Assembly (NCBI GenBank): GCA_023416855.1
Contig: JAEZGU010000145.1
Coordinates: forward strand, 1 to 14,431
DNA from: Bacillota bacterium
Lineage (GTDB): Bacteria > Bacillota > Clostridia > Tissierellales > Sedimentibacteraceae
Length of the DNA: 14,431 bases
Direction: 5' to 3'
In this document: positions 1-6,915 of the stretch, piece by piece
Layout of the letters: each line of letters starts with the position of its first letter
Position numbering within the stretch: position 1 is the first letter of the stretch
Made by a program: the position numbers and the translations under genes
Notes under the pieces: generated by a model
What the model was told of the DNA's origin: nothing
Seen by the model: only the letters and a program-made list of their open reading frames with translations
Databases searched by the model: none

Positions 1-2
1 AT

Positions 3-29
3 GAAATGGAGGTAATGTTTGATTTCTAA
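3..29 (+). CDS. 3' end of an upstream gene (partial, unidentified)
   Basis: The frame beginning at base 3 reads E-M-E-V-M-F-D-F and stops with TAA at 27-29, which overlaps the ATG of the next gene as TAATG. Such an overlap is typical of translationally coupled neighbours, so this is probably the last codons of the preceding operon gene. Another frame (ATG at 1, stop TAA at 13-15) is also open, so the true frame is not certain. Eight residues are too few to name a product. ThiS/MoaD-like proteins often sit beside molybdopterin or tungsten enzymes, but nothing here identifies this neighbour. Confidence 0.35.
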   Translation, partial: EMEVMFDF

Positions 30-226
30 TGATTACCGTTGAGAACAAAGTTATACCTTTTTACGATGGTATGACTGTTGCAGATGCAATAAGAGAAGCA
101 GGTGAAACAGTTGATTATATGACAATAATTTTGGAAGACAAACATATAATTCAATTTGATCAATTAGATAAAAGGATTACGGATGGAACAAAATTAAAGG
201 TTTTAAGAATTTTATCCGGTGGATAA
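29..226 (+). CDS. ThiS/MoaD-like sulfur-carrier protein (ubiquitin-like beta-grasp)
   Basis: A 65-residue protein, the usual ThiS/MoaD length, ending exactly in Gly-Gly (residues 64-65). In this family that C-terminus is adenylated and thiocarboxylated to donate sulfur to thiazole, molybdopterin or another acceptor. Family-like features are the early GMTVADAI stretch (residues 14-21) and the late D-G-T-K-L-K-V-L segment before the GG tail. The ATG overlaps the preceding stop codon (TAATG). The nearest Shine-Dalgarno (GGAGG, 8-12) is about 16 bases upstream, which is rather far and suggests reinitiation after the upstream gene. A terminator follows at once, so this is the last gene of its operon and probably unrelated to the genes downstream. 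The sequence alone does not distinguish a ThiS from a MoaD role. Confidence 0.75.
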   Translation: MITVENKVIPFYDGMTVADAIREAGETVDYMTIILEDKHIIQFDQLDKRITDGTKLKVLRILSGG

Positions 227-249
227 GCTCCCTTTAAAAGGGAGCTTTT
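225..249 (+). terminator. Rho-independent terminator after the sulfur-carrier gene
   Basis: AAGCTCCC (225-232) pairs perfectly with GGGAGCTT (240-247), with an A/T-rich loop between, and runs into TTTT. It begins inside the stop codon of the sulfur-carrier gene and separates the upstream operon from the butyrate kinase operon. Confidence 0.9.
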
Positions 250-274
250 ATTAAACTAAAATTGTAAATTAATA

Positions 275-303
275 TTGCTTTTTGAAAATGATAGTGCTAC
301 AAT
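275..303 (+). promoter_or_regulatory. Sigma-A-type promoter of the eight-gene operon
   Basis: TTGCTT (275-280) and TACAAT (298-303) are separated by exactly 17 bases. The predicted transcription start is near 310, leaving a leader of about 148 bases before the butyrate kinase start. The other two promoters that carry the same downstream dyad also have a TTGC-type -35 box. Confidence 0.65.
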
Positions 304-316
304 AGGAACATACTAT

Positions 317-337
317 GTAGTATGTAGTACATAATAC
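317..337 (+). promoter_or_regulatory. Putative GntR operator, site 1
   Basis: A 21-bp near-palindrome: half-site GTAgTATGTA, one central G, then TACATAaTAC. All paired positions match except the one variable base in each half. It contains the GT-N3-AC core common to GntR-family operators. It starts about 14 bases after the -10 box, so a bound protein would block initiation or early elongation. Near-copies occur only before the GntR gene and the second MFS gene. Assignment to the GntR protein encoded at 9805 is inference from this distribution. Confidence 0.7.
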
Positions 338-457
338 TTTAATGATTGTATGAGGCACAATTAGCTTAACACTATAAGTGCTTTATACAAACTTACTGCA
401 GGAATCATTATCAAGAAAACGAATTCATAAAAAATAAGATAAAGAAAGGAATATGAC
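338..457 (+). promoter_or_regulatory. Leader region of the operon with inverted repeats
   Basis: This is the untranslated leader between the putative operator and the butyrate kinase start. TAATGATT (340-347) is perfectly complementary to AATCATTA (403-410). Inside it, CACT (370-373) can pair with AGTG (377-380) over a 3-base loop. The stems are short and A/T-rich, and no poly-T tract follows the outer stem. I recognise no known riboswitch or T-box. The end of the region carries the AAAGGA ribosome binding site (445-450). Confidence 0.3.
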
Positions 458-1543
458 ATGTATAGAATATTGGTTATTAATCCAGGATCAACTTCTACAA
501 AATCAGCGATTTTCGAAGATAGAAAATGTATAGCTGAACAGTCTTTAGCTCATTCAACAGAAACATTGAATCAAAATCCTCTAACATGGCAGCAAGTAGA
601 ATTAAGAAAAAATTGTATTCTTAATTGGATGGCAGATGAAGGATTACAATTAAAAGATATTGATGCCTTTGCTGTTCGTGGTTGCAATATTAAAGGATGT
701 AGCAAGGGTGGTACATACTTGGTTAATGATACTATTAAAAATGAGATTTTTAGCTTACATAATCCAGACAAAGTTGCACCTCATGCATCAAGACTTTCGC
801 TTCCTATAGCTTTAAGCATGAGTGAATCTAAAGGAGTCAATATACCTATTTATATAACTGACCCACCATGCGTTAATGAGCTTTCAGATATAGCAAAAGT
901 ATCAGGACATCCTCTTTTTACAAGAGAAAGCGTATTCCATGCGCTTAACAGCAAGGCAGTAGCTCATAGAGTCGCCGAGGAATGGGGTAAAAAATATCAG
1001 GAATGTAAGTTTATAGTTGCTCACATGGGTGGAGGTATATCAGTAGGTGCTCACAGCATGGGTAAAGTAGTAGAAGTTAATGATTGTATTTCTGGCGGAG
1101 GAGCATTTTCACCTAATCGTACAGGAACATTGCCGGTAGTACCTCTTGTTGAATTATGTTTTTCCAATACTTATTCCAAAGATGAAATAATTAGAATAAT
1201 CAAAAACAAAGGCGGAGCTCTTGCACATTTAGGAACTGATGATATGCGTGAAGTTGAAAAACGAATTGATGGTGGAGATACTCATGCAGAGCTAATATTT
1301 AATGCAATGGCTTATCAAGTAGCTAAAGAAATTGGTGGTTGCTATGCAGCACTAAGCTGTGACGTAGATGCTATTATATTTACCGGAGGCATGGCTAATT
1401 CTAAGAGACTTATTGATGAAATAAAGAAATATGTTGAAAAAATGGGCAATATTAAAGTCGTTCCTGGTGAGTATGAAGCGGAAGCTCTTGCTTTTGGAAC
1501 ACTTAGAGTTTTAAACAAAGAGGAAGACCCGATAATTTTATAA
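458..1543 (+). CDS. buk: Butyrate kinase / branched-chain fatty acid kinase
   Basis: A cytoplasmic kinase of the acetate kinase/ASKHA superfamily that interconverts an acyl-phosphate plus ADP with a carboxylic acid plus ATP. At 361 residues it has the normal butyrate kinase length. Visible motifs are the N-terminal phosphate-binding NPGSTSTK (8-15), TDPP (134-137), the glycine-rich AHMGGGISVGAH (188-199), SPNRTGTLP (218-226) and FTGGMANS (308-315). The ATG follows AAAGGA with a 7-base spacer. An earlier ATG at 453 is out of frame. It is the first gene of the operon, and a phosphotransacylase lies two genes downstream, which supports a kinase working on acyl-phosphate in the ATP-forming direction. 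Butyrate, isobutyrate or another short acid cannot be distinguished by eye. Confidence 0.92.
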   Translation: MYRILVINPGSTSTKSAIFEDRKCIAEQSLAHSTETLNQNPLTWQQVELRKNCILNWMADEGLQLKDIDAFAVRGCNIKGCSKGGTYLVNDTIKNEIFSLHNPDKVAPHASRLSLPIALSMSESKGVNIPIYITDPPCVNELSDIAKVSGHPLFTRESVFHALNSKAVAHRVAEEWGKKYQECKFIVAHMGGGISVGAHSMGKVVEVNDCISGGGAFSPNRTGTLPVVPLVELCFSNTYSKDEIIRIIKNKGGALAHLGTDDMREVEKRIDGGDTHAELIFNAMAYQVAKEIGGCYAALSCDVDAIIFTGGMANSKRLIDEIKKYVEKMGNIKVVPGEYEAEALAFGTLRVLNKEEDPIIL

Positions 1544-1599
1544 TGCTGCTACATTTTTTAACAAAATATATTTAATAAAAATCTTGGAGGTTTCAAATT

Positions 1600-2976
1600 A
1601 TGGAAAACAAAACTTATATTGATGACTTAATCTTAAAAGCAAAAAAAGCCCAAAATTTTCTTGAAGATTACAGTCAGGAGCAAACAGATGCATTAGTTAA
1701 AGCAGTGGGCAAAATCATTTATGATAACAGAGAGATTCTATCTCAGGAAGCGGTGGATGAAACTGGATTAGGTGTACTATCAGGTAAAATTGCAAAGCAT
1801 GACAAAATTACCACAAGTCATTGGGCATTTTTAAAAGACAAACCTTCTGTTGGATTAATAGAAGTAGATAAAGTTAATGGAATTTATACATATGCTAAAC
1901 CAGTAGGTGTAATTGCATGCTTAACACCTTCAACAAACCCAACAACAACTGCTGTAGGAAATGCTATGCATGCAATAAAATGCAGAAACGCGGTAATTGT
2001 TTCTCCTCATCCAAGAGCAAAAAAATGTACAGCTCATGCAGTTTCATTAATGAACGAAGCAATTGTTTCATTAGGAGGACCAGCAAATTTAATTCAATCT
2101 ATTGAAGAACCTTCATTAGAATTAACAGATGAACTTATGAGAAAAGTTGATGTTATAGTTGCAACAGGCGGAAGTGCAATGGTTAAATCAGCTTATTCCA
2201 GCGGAAAACCATCTTATGGTGTTGGACCTGGAAATGTACAGATTATAGTAGATAGGGATTATGATAATTATCCACTTATGGTTGCTCAAGTAATGGGTAG
2301 TCGTATGTATGATAATGGAATGCCATGCACAGGTGAACAGACATTAATTATGCCTAAGGAAAAGGCTGATGAAATAATAAAAATGTTTGAGGAAAAAGGT
2401 GCTTATATGGTTACTGATTCTGATGATATTCAGAAATTACGAGAAGCAATTTTTGTAAAAGGTTTTGATGGACCGATTAATGTAGATATAGTGGGACATC
2501 CAGCTGCTGAAGTTGCTAAATATGCAAAAGTTTCAGTTCCAGAAGGAACTAAGTTATTAATGGCTAAGTTAGATAAGTATGGAAGAGAAGAAGTTCTATG
2601 TAGAGAAATAATGTGTCCAATTATTCGTTGCTTTGTTTATGATAATTTTGATGAAGCAATTAATATTGCAAAGGCTAATCTGTTGATGGAAGGTGCAGGT
2701 CATTCATCTGGCATCTATTCAAACAATAATATTAATATCCTATTAGCAGGAAGTCAAATACCTGTTGCAAGGTTTATGGTAAATCAAGCTAACAGCAATG
2801 TTGCAGGTAATACTTTTGCCAATGGCCTTGACCCTACTATTTCCATAGGCTGTGGCTCATGGGGAAATAACAGTATTTCCGAAAACCTTACTTACAAGCA
2901 TTTAATGAACAAAACAAGAGTTTCATTTATTATAAAAGATGCACCTAATCCTACCGCTGAAGAAATTTGGGCGTAG
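1600..2976 (+). CDS. CoA-acylating aldehyde dehydrogenase
   Basis: This enzyme is expected to oxidise an aldehyde with NAD(P)+ and CoA to an acyl-CoA. At 458 residues it is the length of stand-alone acylating ALDHs (EutE, PduP, clostridial succinate-semialdehyde dehydrogenase), not of bifunctional AdhE. It shows the N-terminal cofactor region PVGVIACLTPSTNPT (101-115), the GVGPGNVQ loop (207-214) and the catalytic cysteine in DNGMPCTGEQ, Cys243. The active-site text mixes the DNG/EQ frame of AdhE and SucD types with the PC of EutE/PduP types. GGAGG (1586-1590) lies 9 bases before the ATG. Sitting between the kinase and the phosphotransacylase, it would supply the acyl-CoA they convert to ATP. 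The aldehyde is probably made by the ThDP enzyme of the same operon (inference). Substrate specificity is not readable. Confidence 0.85.
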   Translation: MENKTYIDDLILKAKKAQNFLEDYSQEQTDALVKAVGKIIYDNREILSQEAVDETGLGVLSGKIAKHDKITTSHWAFLKDKPSVGLIEVDKVNGIYTYAKPVGVIACLTPSTNPTTTAVGNAMHAIKCRNAVIVSPHPRAKKCTAHAVSLMNEAIVSLGGPANLIQSIEEPSLELTDELMRKVDVIVATGGSAMVKSAYSSGKPSYGVGPGNVQIIVDRDYDNYPLMVAQVMGSRMYDNGMPCTGEQTLIMPKEKADEIIKMFEEKGAYMVTDSDDIQKLREAIFVKGFDGPINVDIVGHPAAEVAKYAKVSVPEGTKLLMAKLDKYGREEVLCREIMCPIIRCFVYDNFDEAINIAKANLLMEGAGHSSGIYSNNNINILLAGSQIPVARFMVNQANSNVAGNTFANGLDPTISIGCGSWGNNSISENLTYKHLMNKTRVSFIIKDAPNPTAEEIWA

Positions 2977-3004
2977 TATTAATCATTAGAAAGAAGGTTA
3001 TAAA

Positions 3005-3907
3005 ATGATTTATAAATCTCTTGATGATATAGTTTTAAATATTAAAAAAGGTTCTGAGAAAAAGCGAATGGTAGTTGCAGGAGCTGATGAAGGGCATACA
3101 TTAGAAGCTGTTAGTTTGGCAAAAAAAGAAGGAATAATTTCAGCAATTTTGATAGGAGATTCTAAACAAATTATCCAGATCCTAAATGATTTAGGGGAAG
3201 ATAGTTCAGAATACGAAATTATTGACAATTCCGAAAATCCTGTAGATATAGCTGTCCAGCTCATTAAAGAAAATAGAGCTGATATATTGATGAAAGGAAA
3301 TGTACAAACTGCAACGTTAATAAAATCTGTTTTAAATAAAGATATGGGTATTATGAGGGGTGAGCTTCTATCACATGTACTTTTTGTTCAAGCACCTGCA
3401 TATGACAAAATAATTGCTGTTACTGATTCAGCTATTATCCCTAATCCTAATTTAGAGCAGAAAAAAGCTATTTTGGAGAATGCTGTCGATGCTATGTTAA
3501 ATTTAGGATACGAAACTCCTAAAGTTGCGGCTTTAACAGCAGTTGAGGTTGTTAATCCAAAAATGCAGGAAACAGTTGATGCAGATCAATTAAAAAAACT
3601 TAATCAAGATGGTGAAATAAAAAATTGTATAGTAGAAGGTCCAATTTCCATGGATTTAGCTTTTGACAAAGAAGCAGGAAAAATAAAAGGATTTACAAGT
3701 CCAGTTGTAGGAGATCCTGATATATTACTAATGCCTAATCTATTAGCTGGAAACATTGCTGTTAAGACATTAAAAATATTTGGTCAATCCACAGTTGCAG
3801 GTTTAGTTATTGGTGCTTCTGTTCCAATTGTATTAACATCAAGATCAACATCAACCACAAGCAAATATATGTCCATAGCATTAAGCGCAGCTATTGCATC
3901 AAAATGA
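3005..3907 (+). CDS. ptb: Phosphate butyryltransferase-like phosphotransacylase
   Basis: A member of the PTA_PTB family that exchanges CoA for phosphate on an acyl-CoA, giving the acyl-phosphate used by the kinase at 458. At 300 residues it matches clostridial phosphate butyryltransferases. Recognisable segments are LMKG (95-98), EGPISMDLA (211-219), GDPDILLMPNLLAGN (236-250) and a C-terminal SRS-T-S...SIALS run (279-294), all typical of the family. It starts 28 bases after the aldehyde dehydrogenase, with AAGAAGG (2991-2997) as binding site. Kinase and transacylase are usually adjacent (ptb-buk) in clostridia. Here the kinase comes first and the aldehyde dehydrogenase is inserted between them, which suggests the trio was assembled for one aldehyde-derived acyl group. 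The acyl chain could be acetyl, propionyl, butyryl or branched. Confidence 0.87.
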   Translation: MIYKSLDDIVLNIKKGSEKKRMVVAGADEGHTLEAVSLAKKEGIISAILIGDSKQIIQILNDLGEDSSEYEIIDNSENPVDIAVQLIKENRADILMKGNVQTATLIKSVLNKDMGIMRGELLSHVLFVQAPAYDKIIAVTDSAIIPNPNLEQKKAILENAVDAMLNLGYETPKVAALTAVEVVNPKMQETVDADQLKKLNQDGEIKNCIVEGPISMDLAFDKEAGKIKGFTSPVVGDPDILLMPNLLAGNIAVKTLKIFGQSTVAGLVIGASVPIVLTSRSTSTTSKYMSIALSAAIASK

Positions 3908-3934
3908 TGGAGCTTAATTAAAGGAGAATGAAAT

Positions 3935-4771
3935 ATGTTAAATTTCTCTAGTGAGAAATGTAATGGATGTGGATTATGTGTAAATGAATGCAAAATGCTT
4001 CAAAATATAGTCTTAGATACAACCAAAAAAGCAAGAATTTTAAATAGTAATTGTATTAATTGCTATCATTGTGTAGCTATTTGTCCAAATGAAGCTATAA
4101 CAGTGGACAACATAATTACTAAGTCAGAAAGGTATAGCCCTACATTTACATCGCAGGAGTATTTAGAATTTTTGAAAAATAAACGTTCCATAAGACAATA
4201 CAAGGAGCAAGCTGTAGAAAGAAGTAAAATTGAACATATAATCGAAGCTGGTATATACTCTCCAACAGCGGGAAATAGGCAATCTGTGCATTATGCTGTT
4301 GTAACTGGTGAACGTTTAAAAGAACTGACAAAACTAACCTTAGAAACTTTAAAAGGTTTTGCAGATGATTATTATGATGGAAAAATTGACTTGAATTTAA
4401 ACGCAAACTCTGCAAAGAGATATACAAGCATGTGGAAAAGGTTTTACAAAAATTATTTTGATAATGGAATTGATGAATTATTCTTTAATGCTCCATGCCT
4501 ATTGCTGATTATGGGAGATATAGAAAAAACTTCAGATCCGAAAACTGATTGTTTAATAGCTTCATGCAATATAGGAAATATGATTATTGCATCTAAGTTG
4601 GGATTTTGTTATAACGGTTTTTTTGTTAGAGCATTTCAATCAGAAGAAATACGAAAATTTTTAGGTTTTGAGAAAAGATTTAATCTATATTCAGCAATGA
4701 CACTGGGATATCCCAATGTTGAATATAAACGTGCAGTGCCACGTGATAAAAAAGACATACTTTGGATTTAA
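3935..4771 (+). CDS. Ferredoxin-nitroreductase fusion flavoprotein
   Basis: A two-part protein of 278 residues. The N-terminus is a bacterial 2x[4Fe-4S] ferredoxin domain with clusters C9-C12-C15-C19 and C40-C43-C46-C50 (the last Cys followed by Pro). From about residue 78 on it is a nitroreductase-like FMN domain, recognisable by KNRSIRQY-like text (KNKRSIRQYKEQ, about 81-92), SPTAGNRQ (FMN binding) and a late GYP segment. Such fusions are common in anaerobes and pass electrons between ferredoxin-type clusters and a flavin. The physiological acceptor is seldom known. AAGGAG (3921-3926) precedes the ATG. Inside this operon it may reoxidise reduced carriers or reduce a pathway intermediate (inference). 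No transmembrane segment or signal peptide is seen. Confidence 0.85.
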   Translation: MLNFSSEKCNGCGLCVNECKMLQNIVLDTTKKARILNSNCINCYHCVAICPNEAITVDNIITKSERYSPTFTSQEYLEFLKNKRSIRQYKEQAVERSKIEHIIEAGIYSPTAGNRQSVHYAVVTGERLKELTKLTLETLKGFADDYYDGKIDLNLNANSAKRYTSMWKRFYKNYFDNGIDELFFNAPCLLLIMGDIEKTSDPKTDCLIASCNIGNMIIASKLGFCYNGFFVRAFQSEEIRKFLGFEKRFNLYSAMTLGYPNVEYKRAVPRDKKDILWI

Positions 4772-4814
4772 TAATTTTGAAATAAAAAATAAAAAATAAA
4801 ATGGAGGAAATTTC

Positions 4815-6107
4815 ATGTCTACATTATTGCAATCAAAGGGTAAAAGTTCTTTTAGATGGGTTATGTTATTATTTGTTTGTTTGTTTTATTTCACAATTCT
4901 TGGTTTTTGTAATCAATCTTTTAACATTTTGCTTGCTACTATTACCACCGATATGGGATGGGAAGCAGCACAGCGTACAGCTGTAGCTACAGCAATGTCA
5001 ACAGGTATGATTTGGTTCGTTTTTGTTGCAGGAATTATGATGGATAAGTTTAGTGTAAAAAGAGTTTTAGTATCTTCAGTTTTTATATGTGGTGTATTAA
5101 TTTTTCTTAAGGGAAAAGCTACAAATTTCATGTTTTTCTATACTATAATGTTCTTATTTGGTGCGGCCAGTGCTTTTTATATGCCTGCTACAACAAAGAC
5201 AATCACATTGTGGTTTGATGCAGATGAACTTGCATTAGCAAATGGATGTCTTACTGCAGCAAGCCCTATGGGTCAAATTACAGCAAACTATTTTGCAGTA
5301 AAAATTATGATGGCAATTGGTGGTTGGCAGACATTTTACGCAATGGTTGGTATTTGTGTAGTTGTTTTGACTATTGCATTCGCGTTTGTAGGAAAAGATA
5401 GAAAGAGTGCTGAAGCTTCTCTTGCTTCAAGTACATTAACTGCAAATGATTTAGGATTATGGAAGAATATTAAAGGTATTCTTAAAGTTCCATATGTATG
5501 GTTAATGATTATATCTAATATGTGCTTCCTTGGTGCTATATATGCTGGAGGAACATTAGGACAAATAGTATTCCAAACAGATCCAAACTGGATGGTTGAC
5601 AAGGCAGTATCAGGAAGAATACCTGCATGGAACAATATGTTTTCAATGGTATGTTATATATTAGTTCCTATGTTAATAGCAAAGATAGGCAAACACCATT
5701 ATACAAAGATAGCTATAGTATGTGGATTGATTGCACCAATTTGCTTTATAGTTGGATATAGAAGCTACAGTGTACCTTTCATGAGTGCAATGATGGCGGT
5801 AGCTGGTATTTGCTATGGTGGTATTGTTCCTGCACCTAAAGTACTTATGCTTTCACATCCAGAAGTATCTGGCCCACGTGCAGGTACAGCACTAGGAGTT
5901 TATGTAACAGCAGAACGTATTGGTATAACATTCTTCATAGGAACTTTGGGAACTTTATTATCATCAGGAGTAATGCCAATGAGCCACGTTTTATCATATT
6001 TCCATTTCATTCAATTTGTATCTCCAATATTAATATTCGCAGGTATGTTTGTTTTAAAGAATGATGCTAAAAAAGCTGCAGCTAAAGTGGAGGCTCTTGG
6101 ACAGTAA
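4815..6107 (+). CDS. MFS transporter (first of two)
   Basis: A 430-residue integral membrane protein whose alternating hydrophobic stretches fit the 12-helix major facilitator fold. The conserved loop between helices 2 and 3 is visible as GIMMDKFSVKRV (73-84). The middle cytoplasmic loop is around residues 194-222 (KDRKSAEAS...), and the C-terminus is a basic, Ala/Lys-rich tail. GGAGG (4802-4806) lies 8 bases before the ATG. An overlapping reading frame at 4801 has no family features and is discarded. Being the fifth gene of a catabolic operon, it is probably the importer of the pathway substrate or an exporter of the acid product. An organic anion is plausible, but the substrate is not determinable. 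Its stop codon is 2 bases from the next start, implying translational coupling. Confidence 0.88.
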   Translation: MSTLLQSKGKSSFRWVMLLFVCLFYFTILGFCNQSFNILLATITTDMGWEAAQRTAVATAMSTGMIWFVFVAGIMMDKFSVKRVLVSSVFICGVLIFLKGKATNFMFFYTIMFLFGAASAFYMPATTKTITLWFDADELALANGCLTAASPMGQITANYFAVKIMMAIGGWQTFYAMVGICVVVLTIAFAFVGKDRKSAEASLASSTLTANDLGLWKNIKGILKVPYVWLMIISNMCFLGAIYAGGTLGQIVFQTDPNWMVDKAVSGRIPAWNNMFSMVCYILVPMLIAKIGKHHYTKIAIVCGLIAPICFIVGYRSYSVPFMSAMMAVAGICYGGIVPAPKVLMLSHPEVSGPRAGTALGVYVTAERIGITFFIGTLGTLLSSGVMPMSHVLSYFHFIQFVSPILIFAGMFVLKNDAKKAAAKVEALGQ

Positions 6108-6109
6108 AT

Positions 6110-6904
6110 ATGAAGCAAATTAATTTAAAAAACAAAGTTGCAATTGTAACAGGTGGTGCAGGAGATATAGGAGCAGGCATAGCAACGTGCTTGGCTGAAT
6201 GCGGTGCAAGTATTGCAGTTGTAGATTTAAACTTAGAATTAGCAGAATTAAAGGCAACAGAAATAACAGATAAATATAAAGTTGTTTCAAAAGCATACGT
6301 ATTGGATATATCAAATGAAAAAGAAGTTGAAGACACATTTGCTTTAATTAACAATGATTTCAGAAATATAGATATATTAGTTAATTGTGCTGGCTATGCC
6401 AAAGAAGGAAAAAATTATTATGAAACACCAATGGAAGCAGCACGAAAGACAGCAGATGTAAACATTCATGGTACAGGGATGTGCATTAAGGCAGCTTTAA
6501 ATTACATGTTACCAAGGCGCTCTGGAAACATAATAAACATTGCGTCTATAGCAGGAAGAATTGGAACGGCTGGTTCAGCGAACTATTCTATATCAAAGGC
6601 TGCAATTATTGCAATGACTCAATCAGTGGCAAGAGCACATGCAAAAGAAGGAATTAGAGTAAACTGTGTTTGCCCAGGATATTTGTTAACTAATATGTGG
6701 AAGCAAGGGGTTGAAAAATATAGTAAGTTACTAAACAGAACTCCAGAAGAAACATGGAAGATGTTAGCTTTAGACAATATAGCAATGGGCAGAGAACAGG
6801 ATGTTGAAGATATAGGAAACGCAGTTAGTTTCTTAGTATCAGATTTAGCAAAAAACATAACGGGTCAAAGTTTAAATGTATGTGGTGGCTCGAGATTTAA
6901 TTAG
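6110..6904 (+). CDS. SDR-family NAD(P)-dependent alcohol dehydrogenase
   Basis: A classical short-chain dehydrogenase/reductase of 264 residues. It has the cofactor loop TGGAGDIG (14-21), NCAG (92-95), and the tetrad Asn118, Ser146, Tyr159 and Lys163 in the Y-x3-K spacing, followed by the PG motif (189-190). Asp39 at the end of the second strand (VVDLN) suggests NAD+ rather than NADP+. The ATG is 2 bases after the MFS stop, and a GGAGG at 6089-6093 is about 16 bases upstream, so translation is probably coupled. With the Zn alcohol dehydrogenase two genes on, it gives the operon two secondary-alcohol oxidoreductases, one on each side of the ThDP enzyme. That would suit two-step oxidation of a diol or hydroxyketone (inference). 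The substrate is unknown. Confidence 0.88.
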   Translation: MKQINLKNKVAIVTGGAGDIGAGIATCLAECGASIAVVDLNLELAELKATEITDKYKVVSKAYVLDISNEKEVEDTFALINNDFRNIDILVNCAGYAKEGKNYYETPMEAARKTADVNIHGTGMCIKAALNYMLPRRSGNIINIASIAGRIGTAGSANYSISKAAIIAMTQSVARAHAKEGIRVNCVCPGYLLTNMWKQGVEKYSKLLNRTPEETWKMLALDNIAMGREQDVEDIGNAVSFLVSDLAKNITGQSLNVCGGSRFN

Positions 6905-6915
6905 AGGAGGAAGTT

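Noticed and set aside
250..457. A riboswitch, T-box or small RNA gene in the leader
   Set aside because: There is no recognisable conserved core, no anti-terminator/terminator pair and no T-box sequence, only short A/T-rich inverted repeats.
571..771. Open frames on the minus strand and in alternative frames inside the long genes (for example 571-771, 3010-3264, 5336-5635, 8707-9072, 14141-14365)
   Set aside because: They lie wholly within well-supported genes, lack ribosome binding sites and family features, and have the composition of antisense translations of A/T-rich genes.
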